A stretch of 64,000 nt of DNA from Orobanche coerulescens (GCA_033398695.1 CM065809.1:176566501-176630500), one strand, 5' to 3'. Positions 42,074-53,870 are shown, counted from the stretch's first letter. A program made the numbers and translations. Notes: generated by a model from the letters alone, not told the origin.

Positions 42074-43154
42074 TGTTGGAATATTTATTCCACACATTAT
42101 TTAATTTATGTTTTGATGATTAAAGTTGCTAAACAACAAAACAACATCGAGGCGAAGCAAAACAGCGAAGCAGACTAAGACGCAAAAAATTGCAAACTGA
42201 ACTGCATTAGCGCACGCTAAGGCATATATGTTAGCGCACGCTAACGAGGAGTAATCTGCATATCAGCCGAGTTCGAAGTTAGCTGAAGTGAAGTCATCTG
42301 ATGAGATAGCGCACGCTACACGTTAGCATTAACGCACGCTATCGAGCCTAGTTACCGTTGGGAAGATATTCAAACACAGAATAACGTATGCAATGAAGTC
42401 AGCATTAGCGCACGCTACAAAGTATGATTAGCGCACGTTAAGTTGTTTGAATCAAGTCAATCAGAACGTTGGGAAAAGCAGGTCAAAGTCAGCATATCAA
42501 ACGGATACTTTGACAATCCATGCAACGGATATATTGGATTAGCGCACGCTACAATGTATTATTAACGCACGCTAATACAATAAGGTTACGTACGTAAGGC
42601 AGAAGGCATAACGTACGCTAAAGAAGAAACGAAGCTACTGGACTGAAACTGGAACAGTCTAGCGCACGCTACCAGAGGAAGGCTAGCGCACGCTAGCAAG
42701 TCAAAACAGCCAGCAACGGCTAGTTTGTGGAAAATGCCTATAAATACCATCCATATGGTATTGTTTGAGCACAACAATTTCAAGCAAACAAGATATTCAT
42801 CTGAGAATCATATTCTTACATTGTTGTTGTAATATTGAGCGTATATTGTTAGTTTGAGTGTTTATACATTCAACATTATACACGAGAGGTAAAAGAAAAG
42901 ATACGATTGGATTCGGTGTTATTAGGATCAAGTATCCGACATTGTTAGAATCGCAATCGATATCTAAGTGAGGTTTATCTAGTACCCATAGAAAGCTAGA
43001 GTGGTTGATTCCTTATCCAATAGAAAAGGAAAAACGGTTTTACTCGGACCGATAGAAGACGAGCTTGTAACGGTAATCCCTCGACCGATAGAAGAGAGGC
43101 GTAGCGGTTTTGATCTTAATCCTAAGAAAAAGATACATCGAGAGAGGACGTAGG
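42074..43154 (+). mobile_element. 3' LTR of gag-only copia element, 3'-truncated
   Basis: Starts TGTTGGAATATT and follows the 5' LTR except for scattered changes, a replaced block (about 42630-42658 against 39459-39483), and an extra 36 bp between repeats of GACCGATAGAAGA at about 43050-43095. It ends within GGACGTAGG. Confidence 0.88.
42208..42695 (+). repeat. TAGCGCACGCTA-type motif array, copia 3' LTR
   Basis: Copies start at 42208, 42232, 42307, 42330, 42406, 42429 (TAGCGCACGTTA, one C to T), 42540, 42563, 42586, 42609, 42660 and 42684, matching the 5' LTR array one for one. Confidence 0.92.
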
Positions 43155-43440
43155 ATTAGAACTAATTCAGAAAGAGGAGTATTCCTAAATCTTTATATAA
43201 TATGGGCAAGAATTATATTTTCCGGATGTGCGATTACTGCTTCATTAGTAAGATTACAACACCAAAATAATTTTTTTCTCCCCATTTTCTAATTTACATC
43301 ATTAATTTTTTATTGTGCAATATATTAAAATATCTTTCTCCAAATAAAAAATGGTATAGATCAATATTAAGGTATATAAGAATAAGACATAGGTATGGGG
43401 CGAATCGAGTATTATTTTTCATTTTTCTGGTTACAACGTA
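43155..43440. other. unassigned DNA
   Basis: No recognisable feature. A short open frame over 43110-43292 starts in the LTR and matches nothing I know. Confidence 0.5.
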
Positions 43441-43638
43441 CTCCTTCCGTCTCACCCATCTTGAGCATTTGTTTTTCGGCGCGGGATTTAGGAAAAGCTG
43501 AAAAGTAGCGTATAAAGTGATGGTATGAATATATATTATTTAAAGTTGTGAGAGATAAATGTGTCTTAAAAAGGAAATGATCAAGTATCTTGGGACGACC
43601 CAAAAATATATGAACCAAGATCGGTGGGACGGAGGGAG
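43441..43638. mobile_element. Stowaway-type (Tc1/mariner) MITE
   Basis: 198 bp with inverted ends CTCCTTCCGTCTCACC and CTCCCTCCGTCCCACC (right end reverse-complemented) and TA on both sides (43439-43440, 43639-43640), the classic Stowaway signature. Confidence 0.92.
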
Positions 43639-43961
43639 TATAATGTAAAGTATTAAATGTATGTTCAAAAATTAGGTTTAAATATAAAATTCTCAACTTT
43701 TGCTCATGTACAGGTCTTATTAGATCATAAATCAAGAATAAATATTGAGTTTTCATAAAGTATAATTACTTTTATTCATATTTCAATCATATATGCAGTG
43801 GAATAAAGGATGAAACACGGTCTTAAAAGAACCGACATGACTAGATTTACATATATAGTCATTGTTTTTTGGTTTTGTGACAACAACATATAGTCATAGG
43901 GTGAGTTGGAAAAGCATGTCGAGAAAAAAAAAAAAAAAAATCATCAAGGAAAACAATTGGG

Positions 43962-43991
43962 GTTGGGGGTGGGGGGGTGGGGGTGGGGGAC
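43962..43991 (+). repeat. G-run cluster, potential G-quadruplex
   Basis: Five runs of 4-7 G separated by one or two T, in otherwise AT-rich DNA. Confidence 0.85.
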
Positions 43992-44285
43992 TAAGAAGAA
44001 AGGGATTGTTTTATGCTAGTTTTATGTTCTTCCTCACTTTAATTAAAACCGGGGGTTCCATTCATAAAATTTTTCCTTGATGGGCCGAGTTCAATAAATT
44101 AGGATGTCAAAAATACAAAAGTACACAGCCATTTTTTTTGTAAAGAAATTTGAAATCTCAGTTTTAGTAAAAAAAAAAAAAAAACCCAAATCACACTTCA
44201 TAATTAAAGAATGAACTAAGGAATTTAATGAGAGATACCAAGATTAATTGACAAATAGTCAATATTGAGCTTGAAAATATACAAT

Positions 44286-44312
<27 letters not shown>

Positions 44313-44316
<4 letters not shown>

Positions 44317-44547
44317 CCGGGAATTATTATTCCCGTGATGTGTCTTACTTAATACTGGTTGTAGATACATAGATGGAAGGTTCTAGATCCTTCTAGAGGT
44401 AGTAGGATCCTATTAGATGTCTTACCTTATCTAGGAATCATATGTATGGAAGACTACCGTTGTAATCTTTATATAAAGACCCTTCTATCAGTGTTATGAA
44501 TATAATTGATTGACTCTATTTACAGTCTTTTACTTTCTCCTGAAACA
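44313..44547 (+). mobile_element. 5' LTR of decayed copia element
   Basis: About 235 bp, ends CTGAAACA. The first bases are TATTCC against TGTTCC in the 3' LTR. TATATAAAG lies at about 44470. It is followed by CGTTATCAGCACG, a known plant copia primer-site form. Confidence 0.78.
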
Positions 44548-44636
44548 CGTTATCAGCACGTAGTCCCCAACTGGGCAAGAAATTTTTTCCTCTCCGGTTT
44601 TTTTTCTGAAAATCCGAAAAAAAAAAACGAAAAAAA

Positions 44637-45071
44637 TTGAATTTTTCGACAGAAACCCTAATTTCCGGTCATCTTCTCCACAGTCCCGCCGCCACCCCAA
44701 CCCGCCGCGAAGCAACCCGTCTCCTGCCCGACGCTCCGCTGGAAAACCTTCTCTCAGTCCCGACCGGTCATCTCCTTCCCCGTCGCGAACCACCGTCTCC
44801 TGCCGACCCGCCGCTGGAGTTGGCCCAAGACAGCGACCGAAGCGTCATGGACGATGACCTCGACGAGCTTCGCGGCTGCTTGGACTTGGGATTCCAATTC
44901 GATTCGCCGGATTTGGATCCGAAACTCTCGTCAACTTTCCCCGCGCTCGAGTTTTACCACGCCGTGAACCGGCAGTACGGTAGTGCTCTATCCCGATCGG
45001 CGTGGTTTCCTGATTGCAATTCAGCTGCTTCATCTGCTGAGAGCCCTAGGTCGATTATTGACCAGCACTGA
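44637..45071 (+). pseudogene. captured host exon, DUF1685-like, inside copia leader
   Basis: An open frame ends at 45071. From about 44823 it encodes DSDRSVMDDDLDELRGCLDL, then GFQFDSPDLDPKL, FPALEFYHAVNRQY and SAESPRSII. This matches my knowledge of the plant DUF1685 core (DLDELKGC, LGFGFDSP, LPAL.., YAVNKQY). It is GC-rich, unlike the rest of the element. The segment lies between the primer site and the decayed pol, where copia elements have a leader or gag start. It looks like one exon of a host gene picked up by the element. The preceding part (44637-44820, Pro/Arg-rich) may be its native upstream coding region or 5' UTR. The function of DUF1685 proteins is unknown to me. A family search is needed to confirm. 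Confidence 0.6.
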
Positions 45072-48000
45072 CCCGGTTATTGACCAGACTGACCGATTCT
45101 TGGCGACCCGACCCGCTCGACAGTCCGTTTCGATCGTTTTCGTCCGGTATTGTTGCCTAAAGCTGCCACCCGATCTGATCAAAGCACCGCCGGATTGTCT
45201 TATGGTTTTATGCACGTGATATTTACTGTTTGAAAACCTAGTGCAATCGAGACAAAACCTATCAAAATCGAAAAAAAAAAATGAGAGACGAGAATTTTTG
45301 CGCGTAAATTTTCTGCACAGCGCAGTCGTAGTAAAAACATGTTTCCCGATTTGTTAATCGTCGGATCGATGAGAAATTTTGACAGCAACTTCCCAACACA
45401 AATATCTATATATTCAACGGTGGAGATCAGATTCCAAGTAGTATTGCTTATTGAATCTGTCTCCGAACAGAAGCAGATTTTTATAAGAAAAATTGGAGAT
45501 CCGACCTCATCCAATACCGAGCTGCTGCACCGCCGCGCTCGAGTCCTTTTTCGGCCGGTTATCGAGCCCAGTAGCCCTATCCGGGCGTTTCTCAACTCTC
45601 CATCTTTTCCTAATTAATGATTCATTTGTTCATTAATTTGTACACTTATGAATCTTACCATGTTTATATTTTACGTGAATATAGGAAAATATGTTGCTCA
45701 TGATGATGTGCAAATATGGAGAGAAGCCATATTTATTATCCCGTTTAAGGATCAAAGTAAATATGGAACCGAGTACCACGAAAATATTGCTCATATGGAG
45801 AGAAGCTCCCGTTCAAGGATCAAAGCAAATATGGAACCAAGTACCCATAAGACTTTATTAAAGTTCCCGTTTTTCAATTCCTCTCTTTTGGGAATTTTTT
45901 TTTGGGGGAATTGGGTATTTGGGTTCTTTATCTCCCACGCTACTTTGCGGTGGATGAGACTATGAGAGGTGGTATCACTCTCATATGTCGAAGTAAACTG
46001 TGTGACGGTCCTGGGGGAGTCACGAATAATTGTTGAAAGTCGATATTTGTGGTTGTTGCATACACCACATTTTGGGTGCGATTTGACGTCGCCGTTTTGT
46101 CGATTTTAAACCAACAATTGAATAAGAACATTGTCGGTAACGGTAAAGTTATGACTTGTTCATGATTAGTCACGAATTTGTGACGTACAAATGGGACAAA
46201 CATCGATTGCGACGGATATGTCGTGGTTAAAATCGATTTGTGACGGATTTGTCACGTTGAATTGAGCGACCACCACGTTGGTCTTGACTCAATCCCATAC
46301 TTGGAAAACTCCATCTTTCATCCTATTAAAATAAAATATTGCATGTGGGTGTAGTCATGCACCGTCTCCTTGCAATAAGATATATGAAAGAATGTACGAG
46401 TAATTCTCATGAATTTTAACATGTAAAGCAATGGCATATTGCGGTAAATACATGAATTCATTGACCTCGATTATAGTTCGTATGACTATAGGTCCGAATA
46501 CTTTTCCGAGTATTTGTGAAGGCATATGCCTTATACATTTGACTATGTTTAGTCGATCTTATTGGATGGTCAAGACAAGTTGGTTATGGTATATTCATTA
46601 TGTCTCATGGTTCAAAATGCTTAATTATGATGCACCGCATTGTATCTATATAACATGGCTATTATGACGTATACTTGCAAATTGAGAATTAAAATACTTG
46701 GTTGATTTGATGCACTTTGGTGGATTTTGTCTATACTTTGATCATGACTAGGCGCATCCTCCTTGTAATTTGTTTATGCTTTGAAAGTTCGGAATTAGTG
46801 GTTTTTAAACAGCCTTAGTTGTACCGACATTCCTACTTTCTCTGCAAGTCGACCAAGTTGGAGTTACCGAAAGGATCATTAGTCGAGATAAGAAATCGAA
46901 CACCTTGCTGCGTTTAGACGCACCTATGGCTGTTATTGCCATGTTTTTACATCAACACTTATGCCATTGGATATGGTCTCAACCTTGTTTTCTCACTAAA
47001 CTTGGGAAATACTAAAGCAGTCAATTAAAACATGCACTGTGATCTAAGTTTAAGGATCCGTGTGGTGCACAATATATGGATAGAAAGATACGGAAGTCTA
47101 GTTTCCAGAACATCTGACCGTACGTCCATAGACTTCCTAACAAGGGAGTTATCGCTGTTTTAGTGAACAAAGGTCAAGCTGCGCGGAATCTTATTTCCAA
47201 CGATTGTGCTAACTTTTGTCCCAACCAACTTGGTTCCCATCTTAAATTTGCAAGTGGTCTTATGACACATATTTTTCAACCTCTTTTTGGACGAATTTGC
47301 CATAGATGATGCAATTTTTGGTATGTATTGTACGCTAAAATTTCATCTTTCAAATGTTGAAAAACAGTTTCCTTGGGGAAGCCCAAAATACGCACCCTTA
47401 TAAGAAGGTCGAGCGTGTGCATGGTAGTGTTACACCATGCTTGTGTCGTAATTTTGTCCCTTAGGCATATAACCTTGCCATGTTATGCACTCAATATGAT
47501 AGATCATTTTGATCGTATCTGGTATAAAGTCTCTATGTTGTTAGAGTGTTCGCTATGCTCATATTTGTAAAATTTTGCATACGAAATTGAGTGCGTATTA
47601 AGCTATTTTCAAGGAACACGATATTTTTGGATTTCAGTTTATAAATCCATTGTGACTATGATGAATAGATCATCACAATCAATGAGCGGTATAATGCTCA
47701 AGTTGTTGAATGCCGAATGGCGTTTTCTAGTCACATATGTTCCGTAATAATTGAACCATGTTATGACTCGATGATACATATGCTAAAGTGTATCACTCAT
47801 AGCATCTCATTATGATTTGTGAGAAATAAAATCTTATGTATCACTTGTATTGGATATGTGAAAGGAAAAATATTCATGAGTCAATATGGTCCGGCTTGCA
47901 ACCAGAAGATGTATTGGGATATTGACACATTTAGGCTTTAATAGTCCAGAGTTTGGACAGTCTGATGATCCATATACCACGGTATTGTCATGGACATCAT

Positions 48001-48890
48001 TTTTTTGAACAAAGAAACTAGTTGGATCAAAGACACCAAAGTACGTTGGTGGAGTCATAAGCATGGCTCACGACCAATGATGATATTTATGTCATCCGCG
48101 TCTTGTTTTCATAAACATGTGTGACGCCAAAGACCCCCCAATGATCCTTCTTCGCCATGTTCATTGATTTAAGCCTATTCTTTGGCACGATTAGGAGATG
48201 ACACCCTCCTATGCTAAAGAGAATAATGTAGCGACTCGCATAAGCATGGTGCTGAGTCCTCCCTTTTCACCGAGTCCTTATACATACATGATCATAAGTA
48301 TTAGCATGGGTGGCTTATGATGCCATGATGGTGTTCACAAATGGTCGTACTCAAGTGATAACATTTATATGTTATATTGTTCCTTTGACAATGATTGATA
48401 AGTTGATGAAACCTGAGTTTATGGTTGTCCAACTTGCGGACCAGTCATTGTAAAGGTCGGTTCACCCACTTTTTAGACCAAGTCTTAAAGTGAAATTTTA
48501 ACAAGTACTTCTTAACATCCAAGGCTACCTTCTCACAAATTTTGATGCCATTTGGAAACTTGGAAGGAGGTGAACCACTTAAATGAAGTTTTCACATACC
48601 ACCAGCCGTCCTATCAACCAGTTCGATATCATTTCGACCGGTTTTTAACCACAAGGTTGATGGTTTTGGAATCCTAAACACACGTTTATACATGCTCACG
48701 AAAATTTGAGGTGTTCGGGGCTGGTGAAGGGAGTGAACTCTTCAAGAAAGCACTAGAGGTTCGATAAAACCAACGGCCTCTCATCGGTTCAATCGTTTCT
48801 TTATGTTCGATCCCGGTGGTGCATGGTGGCGGTTTTGTTGGATTCTCAAGACCAGTAGCTACGGTTATATAGCATAGGTCAACATGTCAC
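45072..48890 (+). other. decayed copia interior without readable domains
   Basis: This part should hold gag, protease and most of the integrase. I cannot recognise domains in any frame; stops are dense. Only the context (LTRs, downstream integrase tail) identifies it. Confidence 0.5.
45690..45850 (+). repeat. imperfect tandem duplication
   Basis: Two blocks share TTGCTCAT, ATGGAGAGAAGC, AAGGATCAAAG and AATATGGAACC; the first block has extra bases. Confidence 0.75.
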
Positions 48891-49861
48891 ATTCACCTAT
48901 ACCTATCATCATTCAAATGCTTAGTTACAAGTGTAACCATATGCATTTTGTTAACTGGATTGTGTTAACAATGAAAACCTTTATCGTCCACATGTTCATG
49001 TGCCAAAGTGCGTCACCACAACGCATTATGACGGGTTATAATTGATGAATATGACATACACTTTCACTCATAGTCCGCTTAAAATATACCTTGGCAGACG
49101 ATCTCGTAAGTCACTTTGATGAGCCAGTCTTCCCGTCGTTAGGGGGAGATGCGAACGACCATGTTCGAGTAGAACGACTTGGAATTGTCGTAGTTTGTCC
49201 CTACTGTGCCTCACCAAGTTCCCTAAAGTGACGAAATTAAATACATGCTGCAAACATGTCTGCAAGGATTGTGTCCGGTCATGGACGTTCGTCACCTATA
49301 AATGGTGATATGGTAACACCACAAATTGTGGTAGATGATGTTACTAGGCCGTGGATCTCATAGAGTATTGGGATGCCACTTGGTTCGATAAATACTCTCG
49401 CTAAGAATGTATGCGAGCTTGGTACATGAAACTTGATCATATGATCAAATGAACTCATCCGTCTCATTGATTCTGGATTATAGTCATCATTGGGGGACGC
49501 CTCAATAAATGCCAATCCATAAAGAGTACTCTAGGAATAAAGCCGGTTCATGAGGACGTGGAATGTGAGTTTAATCGAACCATACTTCGTTGAAAATCTA
49601 CAACGTTGTAGCCTTGTCCTAAAATGGAAACATATGCGACTCCAGTATAAACAAAGTGATAGCCCTTTGTTGAAGTGGTACCGACACTCCAAAGATAAGA
49701 TCTATCCGTATACATTGTTAAAGCGAGTGAGAGAAGGAGCTAAACTCACCTCATGGTGCGAGGTTTCTCATGAACGCACTGGAATCGACTACGATGACAC
49801 GAAACTTAGTTGTGCTATCGTAATGGATGTTATAACACCCACTATCTTTCCAGTTAGATAG
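48890..49861 (+). pseudogene. remnant of copia integrase C-terminus and RT N-terminus
   Basis: Shifting frames show LVSHFDEPVFPS at about 49100 and an AANMSARI-like stretch at 49245, both typical of the integrase C-terminal region of one plant copia group. At about 49765-49850, ERTGIDYDD...VMDVI matches the RT motif GIDYEETYSPVMD. Many stops and frameshifts separate the fragments. The element is old. Confidence 0.62.
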
Positions 49862-50884
49862 TTTCCCAAAAACTGACGTACAGCTTGTGGTTAAATCTCA
49901 TCTTAGTGGGGAACTAAGTTAAGTGATGGAAGCATCTCGTGGTGGATCAGACTCAAATCAAGTGGCTCCTAACCACGAAGCGCATCGACAAGTGATTGTC
50001 GGGAACGCATACTAAGTATATACTTGATTTGGAAGAGATATGAAGCTTTTGCGTGTAAAACTAAGGGTTTGTAGTGATGTACTCTTGTGAGACTAAGAGA
50101 TTCCGCTAAATCCAAAGTTAAGAATAAAAGGATCTTGGGGACACTTGATGATGCGTATTCATCAATCGGTTTAAGGCAATCTAAGGGACGGTTTCCCTAA
50201 GAGACGATAAAGTGATGCCTATATGATTCCCAATGATTAGTCGAAGTCACCATAAGACTTGGCTCACTTAAGTGATGATGCAGTCTTGAAAAGTACGGTA
50301 TTATGTACTCATGTTTGACTCGATGTACTCATTCGTAATAATCCGGTAAAGCCACTGTGATGATGGCCTAGGATGCGCTCACGCAATGTCTGTGATTGAC
50401 AAGAAGCTTGAAGCTCGCTCTATCTCGATAAAAAGGACACTTGAAAACTGATACCCAAATCTGCCAAGAATGTGTTGGTCTATCTCCCATATGACCTACA
50501 GGGCAGCTCACTTGATGGAAAATGGTGAAATTGGTGCCATTGGAAAGGTTTGTGTCTACTTTCCAAGGAAACCAACCATTTGATCACATCCATCATGTTG
50601 AGTGACATATGACTATTGTTGCAAAGTAGGACAAGATATGTCCGGTAATTTGCTGAGTCAACTTCGATAGAGCTTTGTGATCTGCTCAGGTCGATCTAGG
50701 TTACGTACTATATGTGAATGAAAAGCTATGGGTGTCTAGTTTTCATAAGTTCTTACAGTTTTGTTGATATCTATTGAATCGAAGAAGTTATGACTGATTT
50801 AGTGCATGGAGGTCAAGACTTTAGAAAACTTGATAAGTCTTTAGCGACTCTGCACTTTGGATGTGTCACGCTCTTTTTGTCCTT

Positions 50885-51215
50885 AGACCAAGGTTTATTT
50901 TTTCCCATTGGGTTTTCACTTGGTAAGGTTTTTAACGAGGCGACCTATGAGAACATCCATACAATGATGCGTTGTACTTCTGTTCAACTTAGACCAAGAG
51001 GTATTTTTCCCACTGGGTTTTTCCTTGGTATAGTTGTGAGGGAAACTTGGCATCTGACTCCTATGATTTGAGGTACTCATCAGGGTGAGTCATTATGTAT
51101 ACATAAGGGGGAGTATACATGACATGTTATGTTGGTGTGTTGCAATCTTTTCCTCATCAAGCCTTTATTTTTCCCATGGGGTTTTGTTTTGGCTTGGAAT
51201 AGCTTTATACGAAGG
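50885..51215 (+). repeat. three copies of the copia 3'-region TTTTTCCCAYTGGGTTTT motif
   Basis: Copies at about 50897, 51005 and 51168 share TTTTTCCCAYTGGGTTTT-like cores and, for two, CTTGGTA. They lie just upstream of the 3' LTR with its purine tract ACATGGGGAGTG. Confidence 0.75.
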
Positions 51216-52098
51216 CAACATCTTCTGCACCATTGTTGTATTAGTGCTCGACACATGGGGAGTGTTCCGGGAATTATTATTCCCGTGATGTGTCTTACCT
51301 AATACTGGTTGTAGATGTAACACCCCCAAATCCTATTGGGTTATTACAGTGCCGTGGACCCCACACCAGGAGATCCACCAGGCGAACATGACTAAAATAC
51401 ATTAAATTAAACAACAAGGGGAAATCATAGTCCCTACCATGATATACGACACAATATTCCGATAAGGAATTTCAACGACAACAATGGACCTATATGGCCA
51501 AAAATAAAATACAACAACATCCACGGGCATCTGCTCGGGTAATACATAATGACAATGACTGACAGACTGAAGAACACTCCAACTGACTGACCAACATGAA
51601 CAACTCGGACTAGTATCGCTCGAATGCCTCGTCGCCATCATCATGCCCCTGTGTCTCAACTCTCTCCTCGCCAGCACCTAAAACATGAAAACATGTTCCG
51701 CCCCCACGGGGTCAGTCATCCAGATAATGAACATCAAATACATGTATAACATGATATGCATCTAAAGGCAGAATGAAACGGTACAATGATAATAATAATG
51801 CGAGATGCTCACAAACCAAGGTAAGAATCGAGCATTCGTGAAATACTATGCCCACGGCATACTATTAATACCTGTTCGACAGGTTAGAACGTAAATGCCC
51901 AACGGCGAATCATAATTATAGAGTACCACACTGAATTACACGATATGAACCAAACCAGAACTGAATTAATTATGAATCACAATGCCCGAAGGCTCCAATG
52001 AAATTACCAGGACAATAATAAAGGCTTGAAAGCCACTCAGCCGAAGCTGTCAAATATCACAATCACATGAATCCAAAACAGCCCAATGCTGTCATTGA

Positions 52099-52283
52099 TT
52101 AGGGCCGAAGCCACGGCACGAAAGTCGTATCACAATTAGGGCCGGAGCCACGGCATGAAAGTCGTATCACAATTAGGGCTGAAGCCACGGCATGAAAGCC
52201 GTATCACAATTAGGGCCGAAGCCACGGCATGAAAGCCGTATCACAATTATGGTCGAAGCCACAACATGAAAGTCGTATCACAA
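52099..52283 (-). repeat. 37-bp minisatellite, five copies
   Basis: Units start at 52099, 52136, 52173, 52210 and 52247, each opening TTAGGGCCGAAGCCACGG and closing CGTATCACAA, with a few substitutions. Confidence 0.93.
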
Positions 52284-52370
52284 TTAGGGATAATGTGCTG
52301 CCTTGAGTCGGCCAACATGACAACAGTGATTCACGGATGAGCACCGTCCTTGACAGTCCCAAATCAATAC

Positions 52371-52600
52371 CTCGATTGCCTTAGAACGGCCAACCGATAA
52401 CAATGATGCAGCGAATGATTTAATGAATGATTGAGCACTTCGATTACCTTAGAACGGCCAATCGATAAGAGTAATATGATGAATGATTGAATATCTCGAT
52501 TTCCTTAGAAAGGTCAATCGATAACAATGATATAGTGAATGATTGAACATTTCGATTTGCCTGAGAACGGCCAATCGATAACAATGATATGAAGGATACC
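52371..52600 (-). repeat. second minisatellite in the Tekay LTR, four copies
   Basis: Units of about 56-70 bp share TCGATT.CCTTAGAACGGCC, AATCGATAAC and GAATGATTGA. Confidence 0.85.
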
Positions 52601-53695
52601 TCGGCACCTTTAATCAGTTACCGACGACGAAGATGAGAAATGAATATGCCAATGCCTTTAATCGGCCAATACAGTTTTAATGACAACCCCAACAGGAATA
52701 ACGTTGATTTCAACGATGTTTTAGATTGACATCAATATTAACAACAATCGATACATCGATACCGCGAACCGGCTATCGACAATGACATTAATAACGAGTA
52801 TCATAATGCCTTGAATCGGCCGTTAACGAACAATAATAACATTTGGCATAATTGCCGAAAGGTATCGTATCGAACGATCTCTTAATATCAATGAATTCAT
52901 GAAGAGACTAAGTCTCGGAATGATACAACACATCCATACACATATATGATGACATTAATCTCATTGACTAGTACAAGTATAAAACTTGCCTCAAACCGAA
53001 GGCGAGAAAGTCCTTCCACGAACAACGTCCTTAATGGAGAATACCGGCCGCTCGAACAACCTTGAATAACACAAGTACCAATAATTCGTTTAATATACGA
53101 ATCGAGCATGAACACAACCAACTCAAAAGTCGATACAACACTACCCAAAACTCATTGGGGCATTAAAACAAACATGTTGTAAACAATTTCCCATTGTTTA
53201 CAACAAATCCCAATTATATCAAAAACCAACCTCCAATGAACGATTCAATCCAACAAAACCTCATGAATACCATCAATAATCCAATAGGAATACATAAATC
53301 GATATTTCAACAACATCTAGTCGAAAACCCCCAAAATTTCAGAGTCAACCCGTAAGGGTTCTTGAACAATTCCTCAATTATTCATAAATTCCGAAAATTA
53401 CACCAATGAATCCGTAGAAATACATGTATCCTAGATAGATATTCCATATCTAACATTATCCAACATAATATCGAGTTAACACGAAGAGATCGAAAGCAAA
53501 GATCCGAAAATTCTAGATCCAAGAATCATTACCTTGATTTGGAGTGATGAAACTGATTAGATGATGATTAATCCAACTTAGGAGCTTGAAGATGATGATT
53601 GATGATTGCAGATCGAAAATACCTTTTCGAATCGCCCAAGCTCGTCCGAAATGGTTGAGGAATGAGGAAATGACGAAGGTTGGACTAAACTGTCT

Positions 53696-53703
53696 TATTT
53701 ATA
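53696..53703 (-). promoter_or_regulatory. TATA box of minus-strand Tekay LTR
   Basis: Minus-strand TATAAATA, 11 bp from the nearest palindrome (53715), the same arrangement as in the plus-strand Tekay LTR. Confidence 0.65.
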
Positions 53704-53714
53704 CTGTCCCAGCT

Positions 53715-53870
53715 TAGCGCACGCTATGACCTGATATCTATCGTGCGCTAGCAGTTTACTGGACAGTCCAGTGAGGTCTGAAATGCCTCGTTAGCGTGCG
53801 CTACGACTTGGTAGCGTGCGCTAACACCTTACTGATAGCATGCGTTATCCCAAATTGTTAGCGTGCGCTA
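53715..53870 (-). repeat. TAGCGCACGCTA-type motif array in minus-strand Tekay LTR
   Basis: Copies start at 53715, 53739, 53792, 53812, 53836 and 53859; most read TAGCGTGCGCTA (the other strand of the motif). ACTGGACAGTCCAGT lies in the gap. The array is cut by the Tat insertion at 53877. Confidence 0.9.

Larger units (their letters stand above)
38905..43154 (+). mobile_element. gag-only Ty1/copia-type retrotransposon
   Basis: A 5' LTR (38905-40046), an initiator-Met-like primer site, a gag gene, no pol, several purine tracts, and a 3' LTR starting at 42074. The internal region is only about 2 kb. The 3' LTR matches the 5' LTR to about 43154 but lacks the last 106 bp, so the right end of the element is deleted and no target duplication can be seen. 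This is a TR-GAG-type non-autonomous element that would depend on pol from a relative. Gag style and LTR resemble SIRE-like copia families. Confidence 0.88.
44313..51315 (+). mobile_element. old decayed Ty1/copia element, 3' LTR interrupted by a Tekay LTR
   Basis: The 5' LTR (44313-44547) and the 3' LTR start (51263-51315) share TTCCGGGAATTATTATTCCC and the following 35 bp with one or two changes. Between them are a primer site (TTATCAGCACG), a host-gene-like exon, a heavily mutated pol, and a conserved copia 3' region. The 3' LTR stops at GTAGA, where a minus-strand Tekay LTR begins. No intact frame remains. Confidence 0.8.

Noticed and set aside
43110..43292. Short frame suspected to be of plastid origin
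   Set aside because: I could not match it to any plastid gene I know, and it begins inside the copia LTR.
47834..48064. Minus-strand open frame in the decayed copia interior
   Set aside because: No recognisable domain; the element's coding strand is plus.
52099..52283. Regular 37-bp repeats as a possible CRISPR array
   Set aside because: Units are head to tail with no spacers, inside a plant LTR.
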